64,000 nt of DNA from CAVVNP01 sp963800235 (GTDB lineage Bacteria; Actinomycetota; Acidimicrobiia; Acidimicrobiales; Iamiaceae), in assembly GCA_963800235.1 (NCBI GenBank), contig CAWDAD010000001.1:1798001-1862000 (forward strand), read 5' to 3'. The notes under the pieces are model-generated. The model made no database searches. It was given only the letters and a program-made list of their open reading frames with translations, and was not told the origin of the DNA. Below, in pieces: positions 8,877 to 17,180 of the stretch; positions within the stretch are counted from its first letter, which is position 1; each line of letters starts with the position of its first letter. The position numbers and the translations under genes are program-made.

Positions 8877-10106
8877 TCAGCCGGCCGCGCCCGACCGGAC
8901 CTGCTGCAGGTTCTCGTCGAGGGCGGCGAGGAACTCCTCGGTGGTGAGGAACGGGGTGTCGTCACCGACCAGCAGGGCGAGGTCCTTGGTCATCTGACCG
9001 CCCTCGACGGTCGCCACGCAGACCTTCTCGAGGTCCTCCGCGAAGGCGGTCACCTCGGGCGTGCCGTCGAGCTCGCCCCGGTGCTTCAGGCCGCCGGTCC
9101 AGGCGAAGATCGAGGCGATCGGGTTGGTCGAGGTGGGCTTGCCCTGCTGGTGCTGGCGGTAGTGGCGGGTCACGGTGCCGTGGGCCGCCTCGGCCTCGAC
9201 CACCGACCCGTCGGGGGTCATCAGCACCGAGGTCATCAGGCCGAGCGAGCCGAACCCCTGGGCCACGGTGTCGGACTGCACGTCGCCGTCGTAGTTCTTG
9301 CACGCCCACACGTAGCCGCCCTCCCACTTCATGGCCTGGGCGACCATGTCGTCGATGAGGCGGTGCTCGTAGGTGATGCCGGCCGCCTCGAAGTCGGTCC
9401 GGTACTCGGCCTCGAAGATCTCCTCGAAGACGTCCTTGAACATGCCGTCGTAGGCCTTGAGGATCGTGTTCTTGGTCGAGAGGTACACCGGCCAGCCGCG
9501 GTTCAGCCCGTAGCGCAGGCTGGCCCGGGCGAAGTCCTCGATCGAGCGCCGGTAGTTGTACATGCCCATCGCCACGCCGCCGCCCTCGGGGAACTCGGCG
9601 ACCTCGAGCTCCATGGGCTCGCCGCCGTCGGCCGGGGTGTAGGTGATGGTGACGGTGCCCGGGCCGGGGACCTTGAAGTCGGTGGCCTTGTACTGGTCGG
9701 CGTGGGCATGGCGGCCGATCACGATGGGCTTGGTCCAGCCCGGCACCAGGCGGGGCACGTTCGAGCAGATGATCGGCTCGCGGAAGACGACCCCGCCGAG
9801 GATGTTCCGGATGGTGCCGTTGGGCGACCGCCACATCTTCTTCAGCCCGAACTCCTCGACCCGCGCCTCGTCGGGGGTGATGGTGGCGCACTTGACCCCG
9901 ACCCCGTGGCGCTGGATGGCGTGGGCGGCGTCGACGGTGACCTGGTCGTCGGTGGCGTCGCGGTGCTCGATGCTGAGGTCGTAGCAGTCGAGCTCGATGT
10001 CGAGGTACGGGAGGATCAACCGCTCCTTGATGAAGGCCCAGATGATCCGGGTCATCTCGTCGCCGTCGAGCTCCACCACCGGGTTCGCAACCGTGATCTT
10101 GGCCAT
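8877..10106 (-). CDS. icd: NADP-dependent isocitrate dehydrogenase
   Basis: The 409-residue product matches the eukaryote-like homodimeric NADP-IDH family. It begins VANPVVELDGDEMTRIIW and continues with KCATITPDEARVEEF, WRSPNGTIRN (substrate Ser/Asn region) and EAAHGTVTRHYR near the C-terminal nucleotide site. It converts isocitrate to 2-oxoglutarate in the TCA cycle and makes NADPH. A TAGGAT -10 box ends 6 bases before ATG 10106, so the mRNA is probably leaderless. A direct repeat of TGTATC (plus strand) lies just upstream. The gene stands alone between metF and the SRPBCC gene. Confidence 0.95.
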   Translation of the reverse strand: MAKITVANPVVELDGDEMTRIIWAFIKERLILPYLDIELDCYDLSIEHRDATDDQVTVDAAHAIQRHGVGVKCATITPDEARVEEFGLKKMWRSPNGTIRNILGGVVFREPIICSNVPRLVPGWTKPIVIGRHAHADQYKATDFKVPGPGTVTITYTPADGGEPMELEVAEFPEGGGVAMGMYNYRRSIEDFARASLRYGLNRGWPVYLSTKNTILKAYDGMFKDVFEEIFEAEYRTDFEAAGITYEHRLIDDMVAQAMKWEGGYVWACKNYDGDVQSDTVAQGFGSLGLMTSVLMTPDGSVVEAEAAHGTVTRHYRQHQQGKPTSTNPIASIFAWTGGLKHRGELDGTPEVTAFAEDLEKVCVATVEGGQMTKDLALLVGDDTPFLTTEEFLAALDENLQQVRSGAAG

Positions 10107-10112
10107 CGGTCG

Positions 10113-10118
10113 ATCCTA
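10113..10118 (-). promoter_or_regulatory. -10 box of icd (TAGGAT), leaderless type
   Basis: TAGGAT on the minus strand, separated by six bases from the icd ATG. This spacing puts the transcription start at or next to the start codon. No good -35 is visible, as is common in Actinobacteria. Two TGTATC repeats (10122-10127 and 10133-10138, plus strand) lie immediately upstream, 11 bases apart. Confidence 0.55.
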
Positions 10119-10160
10119 ACCTGTATCAGACTTGTATCGTCCGACTCCGCCGGGCGGCGA

Positions 10161-11015
10161 TCAGGCCAAGCCGAGGTTGCGGTACACGTCGGTGATCGAG
10201 CGCGACCGGTTCAGGGCGTAGAGGTGCAGGCCGGGGGCGCCGGCGTCGAGCAGCTCGCCGGCCAGGTCGGTGGCCACCTCGACGCCGAGGGCCCGCACCG
10301 CGGCCGGGTCGCCGTCGGCGGCGTCCATGCGAGCCTGCAGGTCGAGCGGGATCTCGGTGCCGTTCACCGCGGCCATCTTGCGGGTGCCGGCCACGTTGAT
10401 GAACGGCATGATGCCGGGGATCACCGGTGTCGACGAGCCGCCGGCGTCCAGCTCGTCGAGCAGGCGGGCGTAGTGCCCGGCCCGGAAGAAGAACTGGGTG
10501 ATGGCGAAGTCGGCGGCCTCGAGCTTGGCCGCCAGGTACCGGCGGTCGGTGGTGCGGTCGGGCGAGCGGGGGTGCAGCTCGGGGAAGGCGGCGACGCCCA
10601 CCGAGAAGTCACCCACGTCGCGGATCACCTCGACCAGGTCGGTGGCGTAGGTGAAGTCGCCGTCGGCCGGCGCGCCGTCCTCGGGCGGGTCGCCGGCCAG
10701 CGCCAGCACGTTCTCGATGCCGGCGTCGCGGTAGTGCTCCAGCAGGTCGACGATCTGCTGGCGGGTGTGGCCGACGCAGGTGAGGTGGGGCATCGCCGGG
10801 AAGGCCTGCTCGCGGTTCATGCGCACGACCAGGTCGCGGGTGTTGGTGCGGGTCGAGCCGAGGGCGCCGTAGGTGACCGAGACGTAGGAGGGGGCCAGCG
10901 GCGCCAGCTCCTCGACCGCCCGGTCGAGGGCGGCGACCATCTCGGGGGTCTTGGGCGGGAAGAACTCGAACGACATGGTCCGACCCGCCGCCAGCAGCTC
11001 GTGGATCTTGGCCAT
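10161..11015 (-). CDS. metF: Methylenetetrahydrofolate reductase
   Basis: MetF reduces 5,10-methylene-THF to 5-methyl-THF for methionine synthesis, using FAD. The 284-residue protein shows the MTHFR barrel landmarks: SFEFFPPKT near the N-terminus (catalytic Glu), YVSVTYGALGSTR, HLTCVGHTRQQI, LALAGDPP, and QFFF..GHYARLLDEL. The length fits bacterial single-domain enzymes. A TAGCCT box lies 9 bases before the ATG at 11015. It diverges from the desaturase gene and sits near folD, purH and purN, which all use folate one-carbon units. Confidence 0.94.
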   Translation of the reverse strand: MAKIHELLAAGRTMSFEFFPPKTPEMVAALDRAVEELAPLAPSYVSVTYGALGSTRTNTRDLVVRMNREQAFPAMPHLTCVGHTRQQIVDLLEHYRDAGIENVLALAGDPPEDGAPADGDFTYATDLVEVIRDVGDFSVGVAAFPELHPRSPDRTTDRRYLAAKLEAADFAITQFFFRAGHYARLLDELDAGGSSTPVIPGIMPFINVAGTRKMAAVNGTEIPLDLQARMDAADGDPAAVRALGVEVATDLAGELLDAGAPGLHLYALNRSRSITDVYRNLGLA

Positions 11016-11123
11016 GGTCGGTCGAGGCTACCGGTCGGTGGGAGCCGCCCTCCGAGACGTTGCGCGGCGTGCCGGGCCGAAGGGGGTCGAGCGGGTGGCT
11101 GCACCCGATCGGGGCCCGGCCCG

Positions 11124-11129
11124 TACCCT
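11124..11129 (+). promoter_or_regulatory. -10 box of the acyl-ACP desaturase gene (TACCCT), leaderless type
   Basis: TACCCT lies seven bases before the GTG start at 11137, the spacing expected of a leaderless actinobacterial promoter. There is no ribosome-binding sequence between box and start. Confidence 0.5.
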
Positions 11130-11136
11130 CCCACCC

Positions 11137-12144
11137 GTGACCACCACCGCCCTGCCCGACTTCCGGCCCGACCCCGCCTACGACCGGCGCTTCCTCGAGG
11201 CGATGGCCGACGACGCCGCCGCCGAGCAGGAGCGCCACATCACCGAGCGCAGCGACTGGTCGTTCCACGACATCCTCACCCGCGACGCCATCGCCGAGCG
11301 GGCCACCGAGCCACCGGTCGATTCGCCCCGAGAGGTGCAGGCCATCTTCCTCGGCAACCTGGCCGTCGAGAAGGGCCACGCCGAGTACGACCGGATCCTG
11401 GCCGAGCAGTTCGAGCGCCACCCGGTGTTCCGGGCGTGGAAGAACACCTGGGTCGCGGAGGAGGAGCCCCACAGCGCGGCGATGCTCGAGTGGGCCAAGG
11501 TGAGCGGGTTCTTCGGCCGCGACCGGGACGACGGTCGGATCGACCTCGGAGCGGTGCACCGCACCATCTCCGGCTTCATCCGCAACGGGCTCACCCTCAC
11601 CTTCCCCGACTGCGCGGTGGCGCTCGCCTACCCCGCCTTCCAGGAGCCCGCGACGCGGGTCACCCACTTCGAGGTGAAGCAGCGGCTGCCGAGCGAGGAG
11701 CGGCTCGGCCGGCGGGTGCTCTCGAAGATCATCGCCGACGAGGAGCGCCACGAGCGCTTCTACTGCAACATGGTCCGCCGGGCCCTGCACTCCGGTGACC
11801 GGGCGGTCAGCTCCCACCAGCTGCGGGGCGTGGCGGTGGCCGCCCTCGGCTTCGCCATGCCCGGCATCGAGACCGACATCCCCGGCGGCGACGAGCTCAC
11901 CCTCGCCTACCGGCGCACCGGCGCCTTCACCGCGTCGAAGGTCGCCGGCGAGGTGATCCGACCGCTGATCAGCGGCGAGGGCGTCCACGGCTGGGCCATC
12001 GCCGACCTCGACGACCTCGACGACGCCGGGCGCGCCGCCCAGGACGCCCTGGTCGGCCTCGACCGGGACCTGGCCGCCGTCGAGGGCAGCGAGCGGCGCA
12101 CCCTGATCGTCCTGGCCCGGGCGCGCGCCGCGCTGGCCGCCTGA
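11137..12144 (+). CDS. Acyl-ACP desaturase (ferritin-like diiron)
   Basis: A 335-residue soluble fatty-acid desaturase of the FA_desaturase_2 / DesA type, which inserts a double bond into an acyl chain on ACP. The diiron ligand helices are visible: VAEEEPHS (EExxH) near residue 112 and ADEERHERFY (DExxH) near 204, with further Glu in LAVEKGHAEY. The frame is open upstream to 10951, but GTG 11137 is preceded by a TACCCT box and conserved sequence starts just after it (DFRPDPAYDRRFLEAM), so I use it. It converges on the hydrolase at 12181. Confidence 0.88.
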   Translation: MTTTALPDFRPDPAYDRRFLEAMADDAAAEQERHITERSDWSFHDILTRDAIAERATEPPVDSPREVQAIFLGNLAVEKGHAEYDRILAEQFERHPVFRAWKNTWVAEEEPHSAAMLEWAKVSGFFGRDRDDGRIDLGAVHRTISGFIRNGLTLTFPDCAVALAYPAFQEPATRVTHFEVKQRLPSEERLGRRVLSKIIADEERHERFYCNMVRRALHSGDRAVSSHQLRGVAVAALGFAMPGIETDIPGGDELTLAYRRTGAFTASKVAGEVIRPLISGEGVHGWAIADLDDLDDAGRAAQDALVGLDRDLAAVEGSERRTLIVLARARAALAA

Positions 12145-12149
12145 GCCGC

Positions 12150-12166
12150 GCCCCCCGGGCGGGGGC
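12150..12166. terminator. Possible short bidirectional terminator
   Basis: GCCCCC and GGGGGC pair around a 5-base loop between two convergent genes (desaturase stop 12144, hydrolase stop 12181). The stem is only 6 bp and there is no T-run, so this is tentative. Confidence 0.3.
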
Positions 12167-12180
12167 AGCCCGCGTGGCGA

Positions 12181-13398
12181 TCAGGAGAGCCAGATGCGCA
12201 GCTGCTCGTGCACCGCCGGGTGGTTGCACAGGAGCAGGTGGTCGACGCCGGCGAAGTGGGCCGACTCGGCCCCGTCGACGCGGCTGCCGTCGCGGCGGCG
12301 GGTCGGGGCGACGGCGCTGGTCTCGGTGACGAGCAGGTCGCCGAGCACCCGGTTGACCGGGTGCCGACCGGGTCGCAGCGACCCGGACACGAACCAGTGC
12401 GACGCCGAGTCGATGCCGGGCGCCAGCTCGCCGCCCGGGCGGCGCACCGCGCCGGGGTCGGCTCCGCGCCACTCGTCCTCGAGCAGGTAGCCGAAGCGCA
12501 GGTCGCGCACGCCGGCGCTGCGGAGCTCGAGCACGTCGGCGACCGGCTTGCTCTCACCGACGCGGGACAGCAGGCGGGTCGCCTGGTTGACCACCCGCTC
12601 GAGCGGAGCGCCGAGGTGGGGGCTGCCGAGCGACACCACGTGGCCCACGTGCCCGACCCAGCGGGCGTCGCCGACCAGCCCCTGCAGGCACGCGCTGCGC
12701 GCGACCAGGCCGCCCATCGAGTGGCCGACCAGCACCAGGGCGACGTCGGGCTCGGGCCAGGAGCCGACGAGCCGTTCGAGCAGGGCCGAGAGCAGGTGCC
12801 CGTTCTGGGAGATGTGCAGGCCCGAGTTGTACCGGACGTACAGCGGCGCCACCCCCAGCTCGTCGGCCAGCCGGTCGCCGTAGCTCGGTCCCCGGAAGTC
12901 GCCGTGGCCGGGTGGTGCCCACCACGACCGCTCGCTCTCGGCCAGCCCGTGCACGAAGACCACCACGGTGCGCGGCGCGTCGGGGAAGGCGGCGGCCAGC
13001 GCGGCGGTGGTGGTCGGCAGCGGCCGGCGTTCGTGCACCAGGCCCATCTCGATCGCCAGCTCGTCGCCCTCGTCGGCCATGCGGTCGCCGAAGAAGCCGT
13101 TGAGGGCGGCCTGGGCGGTGAGGGCCAGGTCGGACTGGTCGGCTGGATCGACCACCGCCGGGCCGCCGTCGAGGGGCAGCAGGCGAACGCCCTTGCCCGC
13201 CAGGCGGAACCCGCCCCGGACCGATGCGTACACCGCATCGGCGAGGCCGTCGTGGACGACCTGCACCGGCCGCGCCACGGGGCCGACGTAGCGGAACACC
13301 CGGCCGGCGATGGCCCGGTGCATGCCCTGGACCGGCTCGGTGAGGGTGGCCCCCGCGTCGAGCAGGAACCCGCCGAAGGCCCGTCGCTGTCCGCGCAT
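12181..13398 (-). CDS. Alpha/beta hydrolase (lipase/esterase-like)
   Basis: A 405-residue hydrolase. The first 140 residues form a helical region without a recognisable signal peptide. The alpha/beta fold begins at VVVFVHGLAESERSWW (oxyanion-hole HG) and has the nucleophile elbow GHSMGG at about residue 225. The catalytic His is probably the one in HFAGVDHLLLCNHPAVH near the C-terminus. PGAP1/lipase-class proteins share the VVSLGSPHLGAPLE block after the elbow. The substrate is unknown. The ATG at 13398 is 3 bases after the folD stop, so the two are likely one transcript. Confidence 0.8.
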   Translation of the reverse strand: MRGQRRAFGGFLLDAGATLTEPVQGMHRAIAGRVFRYVGPVARPVQVVHDGLADAVYASVRGGFRLAGKGVRLLPLDGGPAVVDPADQSDLALTAQAALNGFFGDRMADEGDELAIEMGLVHERRPLPTTTAALAAAFPDAPRTVVVFVHGLAESERSWWAPPGHGDFRGPSYGDRLADELGVAPLYVRYNSGLHISQNGHLLSALLERLVGSWPEPDVALVLVGHSMGGLVARSACLQGLVGDARWVGHVGHVVSLGSPHLGAPLERVVNQATRLLSRVGESKPVADVLELRSAGVRDLRFGYLLEDEWRGADPGAVRRPGGELAPGIDSASHWFVSGSLRPGRHPVNRVLGDLLVTETSAVAPTRRRDGSRVDGAESAHFAGVDHLLLCNHPAVHEQLRIWLS

Positions 13399-13401
13399 CG
13401 C

Positions 13402-14262
13402 TCAGGCGCGGGCGGCGCGCTCGGCGGCCTCGACGGTGTTGCGGAACAGCATGGCGACCGTGGTCGGACCGACCCCGCCGATGCGGGGCGTGATCCAGCC
13501 GGCGACCTGCTCGCAGCGCTCGTCGACGTCGGGCAGCAGCGTGCGACCCTCGTAGCGGACCCCGCCACCGACCACCACCACGCCGGGGGTGAGGTGCTCG
13601 GGCTGGAGGATGCCGGGCACGCCTGCGGCGGCCACGACGATGTCGGCCCGCCTCGTGTACTCGGGCCAGTCGGGCACCCCGGTGTGCACCACGGTGACCG
13701 CGGCGTTGGCGGTCGGCCGCTTCAGCGACAGCAGCATGGAGAGCGGTCGGCCCAGGGTGAAGCCACGACCCAGCACCACGACGTTCCGGCCTGACACCGG
13801 CACCTCGTAGTGGGCCAGCAGCGCCTCGATGCCCGCGGGGGTGCACGGCAGCGGGCCGTCCATGCCGAGCGCCAGCCGCCCCATGTTGAGGGGGTGGGCG
13901 CCGTCGGCGTCCTTGTCGGGATCGATGGTCATGATCGCCGCCTCGTAGTCGATCTGCGGCGGCGTCGGGTGCTGCACGATCATGGCGGTGACGGCCGGGT
14001 CCCGGTTGAAGGCGTCGATGGCGGCGACCACGTCGTCCTGGGTGGCGTCGGTGGGAAGGTGCTGGTCGAGGGCGGCCATGCCGAGCTGGCGCGCCTTGTC
14101 CTGCTTCATGCCGACGTAGCGGACGCTCGGCCCGTCGTCGCCGACCAGGATCGTGCCCAGCCCCACGGGGTGCCCGGCGCCGACGAGGGCGTCGATGCGG
14201 GGGCGCAGGTCGGCGAAGGTGGCGTCGGCCACCGGGCCGCCCGGCATCATCACCGCGGGCAT
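13402..14262 (-). CDS. folD: FolD: methylenetetrahydrofolate dehydrogenase / cyclohydrolase (divergent form)
   Basis: FolD interconverts 5,10-methylene-THF and 10-formyl-THF through methenyl-THF. The 286-residue protein keeps the catalytic Tyr and Lys in SVRYVGMKQDK, LPCTPAGI and the C-terminal GGVGPTTVAML. Several family motifs are altered: QLPLP is QHPTPP, GRSxxVGxP is GRGFTLGRP, and the usual DVGI region reads VVGGGVRYEG. Two starts are close (14262 and the ATG of MMPGG). It lies downstream of purH on the same strand with a 45-base gap, so its 10-formyl-THF feeds the neighbouring PurN and PurH reactions. Confidence 0.85.
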   Translation of the reverse strand: MPAVMMPGGPVADATFADLRPRIDALVGAGHPVGLGTILVGDDGPSVRYVGMKQDKARQLGMAALDQHLPTDATQDDVVAAIDAFNRDPAVTAMIVQHPTPPQIDYEAAIMTIDPDKDADGAHPLNMGRLALGMDGPLPCTPAGIEALLAHYEVPVSGRNVVVLGRGFTLGRPLSMLLSLKRPTANAAVTVVHTGVPDWPEYTRRADIVVAAAGVPGILQPEHLTPGVVVVGGGVRYEGRTLLPDVDERCEQVAGWITPRIGGVGPTTVAMLFRNTVEAAERAARA

Positions 14263-14307
14263 CGGCAGCGTGCTCCGGGTCGTCGGTCGATCACGGTCGA
14301 CATCCTC

Positions 14308-15903
14308 TCAGTGCAGGAAGTGGCGCTCGCCGGTGAAGACCATGGCGACGCCGAGCTCGTCGGCCCGGGCCACGTTCTGGTCGTCGCGCACCGAGCCGCC
14401 CGGTTGCACGATGACCGCCACGCCGGCCTCGGCCGCGGCCTCGATGCCGTCGGGGAACGGGTAGAAGGCGTCGCTGGCGCAGGCCCCGCCCTCGGCCCGC
14501 CCGGCCGCCTTCTCGGCGGCGAGCTGACCGGCCTCGACCCGGTTCTGCTGGCCGGCGCCGATGCCCCAGGCCACCCCGTCCTTCACCAGCACGATGCTGT
14601 TCGACTTCACCCAGCCGCAGATGCGGAAGGCCAGCTCGGCGTCGGCCAGCTCGGCGGCGGTGGGCTCCCGCTCGGTGACGACCTGCCAGTCGGCCGGCGA
14701 GGACCGGAACGAGTGGGGCTCCTGCACGAGCATGCCGCCGGTGACCGGACGCAGGTGGACGGGATCGGGCACCGGTGCCGGCGCCTCGAGCAGGCGGGTG
14801 TTCTTGCGCTTGGCGACCAGCCGCTCGATCACCCCCTCGCCGTAGCCCGGGGCGATCACCACGTCGGCCTGGGCGGCGTCGACCATGGCCTCGACGGTGG
14901 CGTCGTCGATGGGACGGCTCAGCGCGACGATGCCGCCGAACGCCGACCGGGGGTCGCACTCGAACGCCTTCTGGTAGACGTCGGCGAGGTCGTCGCCGAC
15001 CGCCGCCCCGCACGGGTTGGCGTGCTTGATGATGGCGCAGGCGACCCGCTCCTCGCCCCGGCCGCCGGCGGCGCCGCCGAGAGCGAGGTCGTGGACGAGC
15101 AGCCAGGCGGCGTCGGCGTCGTACAGGTTCAGGTAGCTGAGCGGCAGGCCGGCGTGCTGGGTCAGCGACGCCCACCACGGGTCGGCGCCCTGGGTGCGGT
15201 AGAGGGCGGCCGCCTGGTGCGGGTTCTCCCCGTAGCGGAGGTCCAGATCGTGCTTCTGCAGGCTGATCGAGAAGCGCTCCGGGAAACGGTCCGACCCCGA
15301 CGAGGCGGCGCCGGCCCCGTCGCCGGCATCGACCTCCCGGAGCCAGCCCACGACCGCGGCGTCGTAGGCGGAGGTGGTGGTGAACGCCTTGACCGCCAGG
15401 CGGCGTCGGGTCGCGGCCGAGACCTCGCCGGACTCCCGGATCTCGCCGAGCACCGAGTCGTAGTCGCCGGGGTCGACCACCACCGCCACCCGGCCGTGGT
15501 TCTTGGCCGCCGCCCGGACCATGGCCGGACCGCCGATGTCGATCAGGTCCGCCGGGCTCGAGCCGCCGTGGGCGAAGTCCTCGACGGCCGAGCCGAAGGG
15601 GTAGAGGTTGGCCACGACCAGGTCGATGGGCTCGATGCCGTGCTCGTCCATGTCGGCCCGGTGGGCGGGGTCGTCGGGGTCCGCCAGCAGCCCCCCGTGC
15701 ACCTTGGGGTGCAGCGTCACCACCCGGTGGCCGAGGATGGCCGGGAACCCGGTCAGCTCCTCGGTGGTGGTGACCGCCAGACCGGCGTCGCGCAGGGCGG
15801 CGGCGGTGCCGCCGCTCGACACCAGCTCCCAGCCGGCCTCGTCCAGGCCTCGGGCCAGGTCGACCACGCCGGTCTTGTCGTACACGGACAGGAATGCCCT
15901 CAC
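14308..15903 (-). CDS. purH: PurH: AICAR transformylase / IMP cyclohydrolase
   Basis: This bifunctional enzyme carries out the last two steps of IMP synthesis. The N-terminal IMP cyclohydrolase (about 1-200) shows LSVYDKTGVVDLARGL, SSGGTAAAL and LHPKVHGGLLA. The C-terminal transformylase shows DLRYGENPHQ, AIIKHANPCG, RSAFGGIVA, VKSNSIVLVKDG, GAGQQNRV and SDAFYPFPDGIE. Length is 531 residues. The frame stays open upstream because it reads through purN, but the GTG at 15903 overlaps the purN stop (GTGA) and begins exactly at VRAFLSVYDK, so translation is coupled to purN. Confidence 0.96.
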   Translation of the reverse strand: MRAFLSVYDKTGVVDLARGLDEAGWELVSSGGTAAALRDAGLAVTTTEELTGFPAILGHRVVTLHPKVHGGLLADPDDPAHRADMDEHGIEPIDLVVANLYPFGSAVEDFAHGGSSPADLIDIGGPAMVRAAAKNHGRVAVVVDPGDYDSVLGEIRESGEVSAATRRRLAVKAFTTTSAYDAAVVGWLREVDAGDGAGAASSGSDRFPERFSISLQKHDLDLRYGENPHQAAALYRTQGADPWWASLTQHAGLPLSYLNLYDADAAWLLVHDLALGGAAGGRGEERVACAIIKHANPCGAAVGDDLADVYQKAFECDPRSAFGGIVALSRPIDDATVEAMVDAAQADVVIAPGYGEGVIERLVAKRKNTRLLEAPAPVPDPVHLRPVTGGMLVQEPHSFRSSPADWQVVTEREPTAAELADAELAFRICGWVKSNSIVLVKDGVAWGIGAGQQNRVEAGQLAAEKAAGRAEGGACASDAFYPFPDGIEAAAEAGVAVIVQPGGSVRDDQNVARADELGVAMVFTGERHFLH

Positions 15904-16463
15904 AGGACGGTGCCTCGCTTCACGATCTGCTCGATGGTCTCGGGGTAGATGCGGCGCTCGACGGCCTTGATGCGCTCGTGGAGCGTCTCGACGGTGTCGT
16001 CGGGGAGGACGGGGACCGCCTCCTGGGCGAGGATCGGACCGGTGTCGACCTCGAGCCCCGCGACGTGGACGGTGCACCCGGTGACCTTGACGCCGTACTC
16101 GAGCGCGTCCTGCACCGCGTGCCAACCCGGGAAGGCGGGCAGCAGCGCCGGGTGGGTGTTCAGCACCCGGCCCCCGTACACGTCGTGCATCGGCTGGCTG
16201 AACACCGTGCCCCAGCCGGCCATGGCCACCAGATCGACGTCGCGGTGGCGGAGCGCCTCCGCCACCCGGACGCTGTAGGCGTCGCGGTCGAACCCCTCGC
16301 CGAAGCTGTGGCGCGCCTCGAGGCGGGACTCGATGCCGGCCCGATCGGCCTTCTCCAGGGCGGCGCAGGGCCGGTCGGCGACCACGGCCACCACCTCGAT
16401 GCTGCGGTCGAGGATGGCGTCGAGGATGGTCCCGCTCCCCGACACCAGCACCGCGGTCCGCAT
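15900..16463 (-). CDS. purN: PurN: phosphoribosylglycinamide formyltransferase
   Basis: PurN formylates GAR with 10-formyl-THF, the third step of purine synthesis. The 187-residue protein has VLVSGSGTILDAI at the N-terminus (phosphate loop), the active-site NTHPALLPAFPGWHAVQDAL block (Asn, His) and GCTVHVAGLEVDTGPILAQ with the catalytic Asp. It is first in a purN-purH(-folD-hydrolase) transcript and overlaps purH by 4 bases. A TAGGTT -10 box lies 8 bases before ATG 16463. Confidence 0.95.
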   Translation of the reverse strand: MRTAVLVSGSGTILDAILDRSIEVVAVVADRPCAALEKADRAGIESRLEARHSFGEGFDRDAYSVRVAEALRHRDVDLVAMAGWGTVFSQPMHDVYGGRVLNTHPALLPAFPGWHAVQDALEYGVKVTGCTVHVAGLEVDTGPILAQEAVPVLPDDTVETLHERIKAVERRIYPETIEQIVKRGTVL

Positions 16464-16471
16464 CGCGGCCG

Positions 16472-16477
16472 AACCTA
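16472..16477 (-). promoter_or_regulatory. -10 box of purN (TAGGTT), leaderless type
   Basis: TAGGTT on the minus strand ends 8 bases before the purN ATG. No ribosome site lies between them. This is the probable promoter of the purN-purH-folD transcript. Confidence 0.45.
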
Positions 16478-16627
16478 CCAGCGGCCTCCGCGGTGCCCGC
16501 CCGGCCGGTATGCAATCGCTTTCCCGACACCCAATGCTGGGTTACCGTCGAGGCACCGTCCCCGCACGGGGCGTCTCGGGCGAGCGACATCCGGACCATC
16601 CGGGGGCCCCTAGACAAGGAGTGGTTC

Positions 16628-17122
16628 ATGGACCTCAGCAAGCTCAAGGTGAGCGACTGGTTGATCGGAGGGGGTGGACTCGCCCTCTTCATCTTCTCGT
16701 TCTTCCCGTGGTACGGGGCCGACTACGGCTTCGTGAGCGTGAGCATCAACGGCTGGGACTCCGGCTTCTTCGGCTGGTTCAGCGTGATCCTCGGTCTCGT
16801 CCTCGTCGCCTACGTGGTGGCGTTCAAGGTGCTCGACGTGCAGATGCCCGAGCTGCCGCTGCCCGAGTCGCTGCTCGTGCTGATCGTGGCCGGCGTCTGC
16901 GCGCTGTGCCTGCTGATCCGCCTGGCGTTCGGGGCGAGCTACCACGGCGTCAGCGTCGGGCTCGGCCGCAAGTTCGGCCTGTTCCTCGCCGTGCTGTCCG
17001 GCCTCGTCGCCGCCGGCGGCGCGTTCTTGAACTTCCAGGCCGAAGGCATGCCGACCTCCAAGAGCCCGGGCACCGGTGGCACCGGGCAGGCCGGCGGCGG
17101 CGGAAACCCCACGCCCTTCTGA
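16628..17122 (+). CDS. Small integral membrane protein, function unknown
   Basis: The 164-residue product has four hydrophobic helices, at about residues 12-32, 40-62, 75-95 and 110-130. A hydrophilic Gly/Pro-rich tail ends in NPTPF. I do not recognise a family with certainty; actinobacteria carry many such four-helix proteins. The ATG at 16628 is preceded by AAGGAG (16616-16621), which decides this start over the earlier in-frame one at 16493. The 164-base region upstream (16464-16627) separates it from divergent purN and contains a small ACCCA/TGGGT inverted repeat near 16530. Confidence 0.65.
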   Translation: MDLSKLKVSDWLIGGGGLALFIFSFFPWYGADYGFVSVSINGWDSGFFGWFSVILGLVLVAYVVAFKVLDVQMPELPLPESLLVLIVAGVCALCLLIRLAFGASYHGVSVGLGRKFGLFLAVLSGLVAAGGAFLNFQAEGMPTSKSPGTGGTGQAGGGGNPTPF

Positions 17123-17138
17123 TCCGCTCTGCGTCGAC

Positions 17139-17170
17139 CACGGCCCGGGCTCCCGCGAGCCCGGGCCGTG
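17139..17170. terminator. Strong bidirectional hairpin terminator
   Basis: A perfect 14-bp stem (left arm 17139-17152, right arm 17157-17170) with a CCGC loop sits between the convergent membrane-protein gene and sucD. There is no T-run, as is usual in high-GC actinobacteria. Confidence 0.75.
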
Positions 17171-17180
17171 TCGCGTCCGG

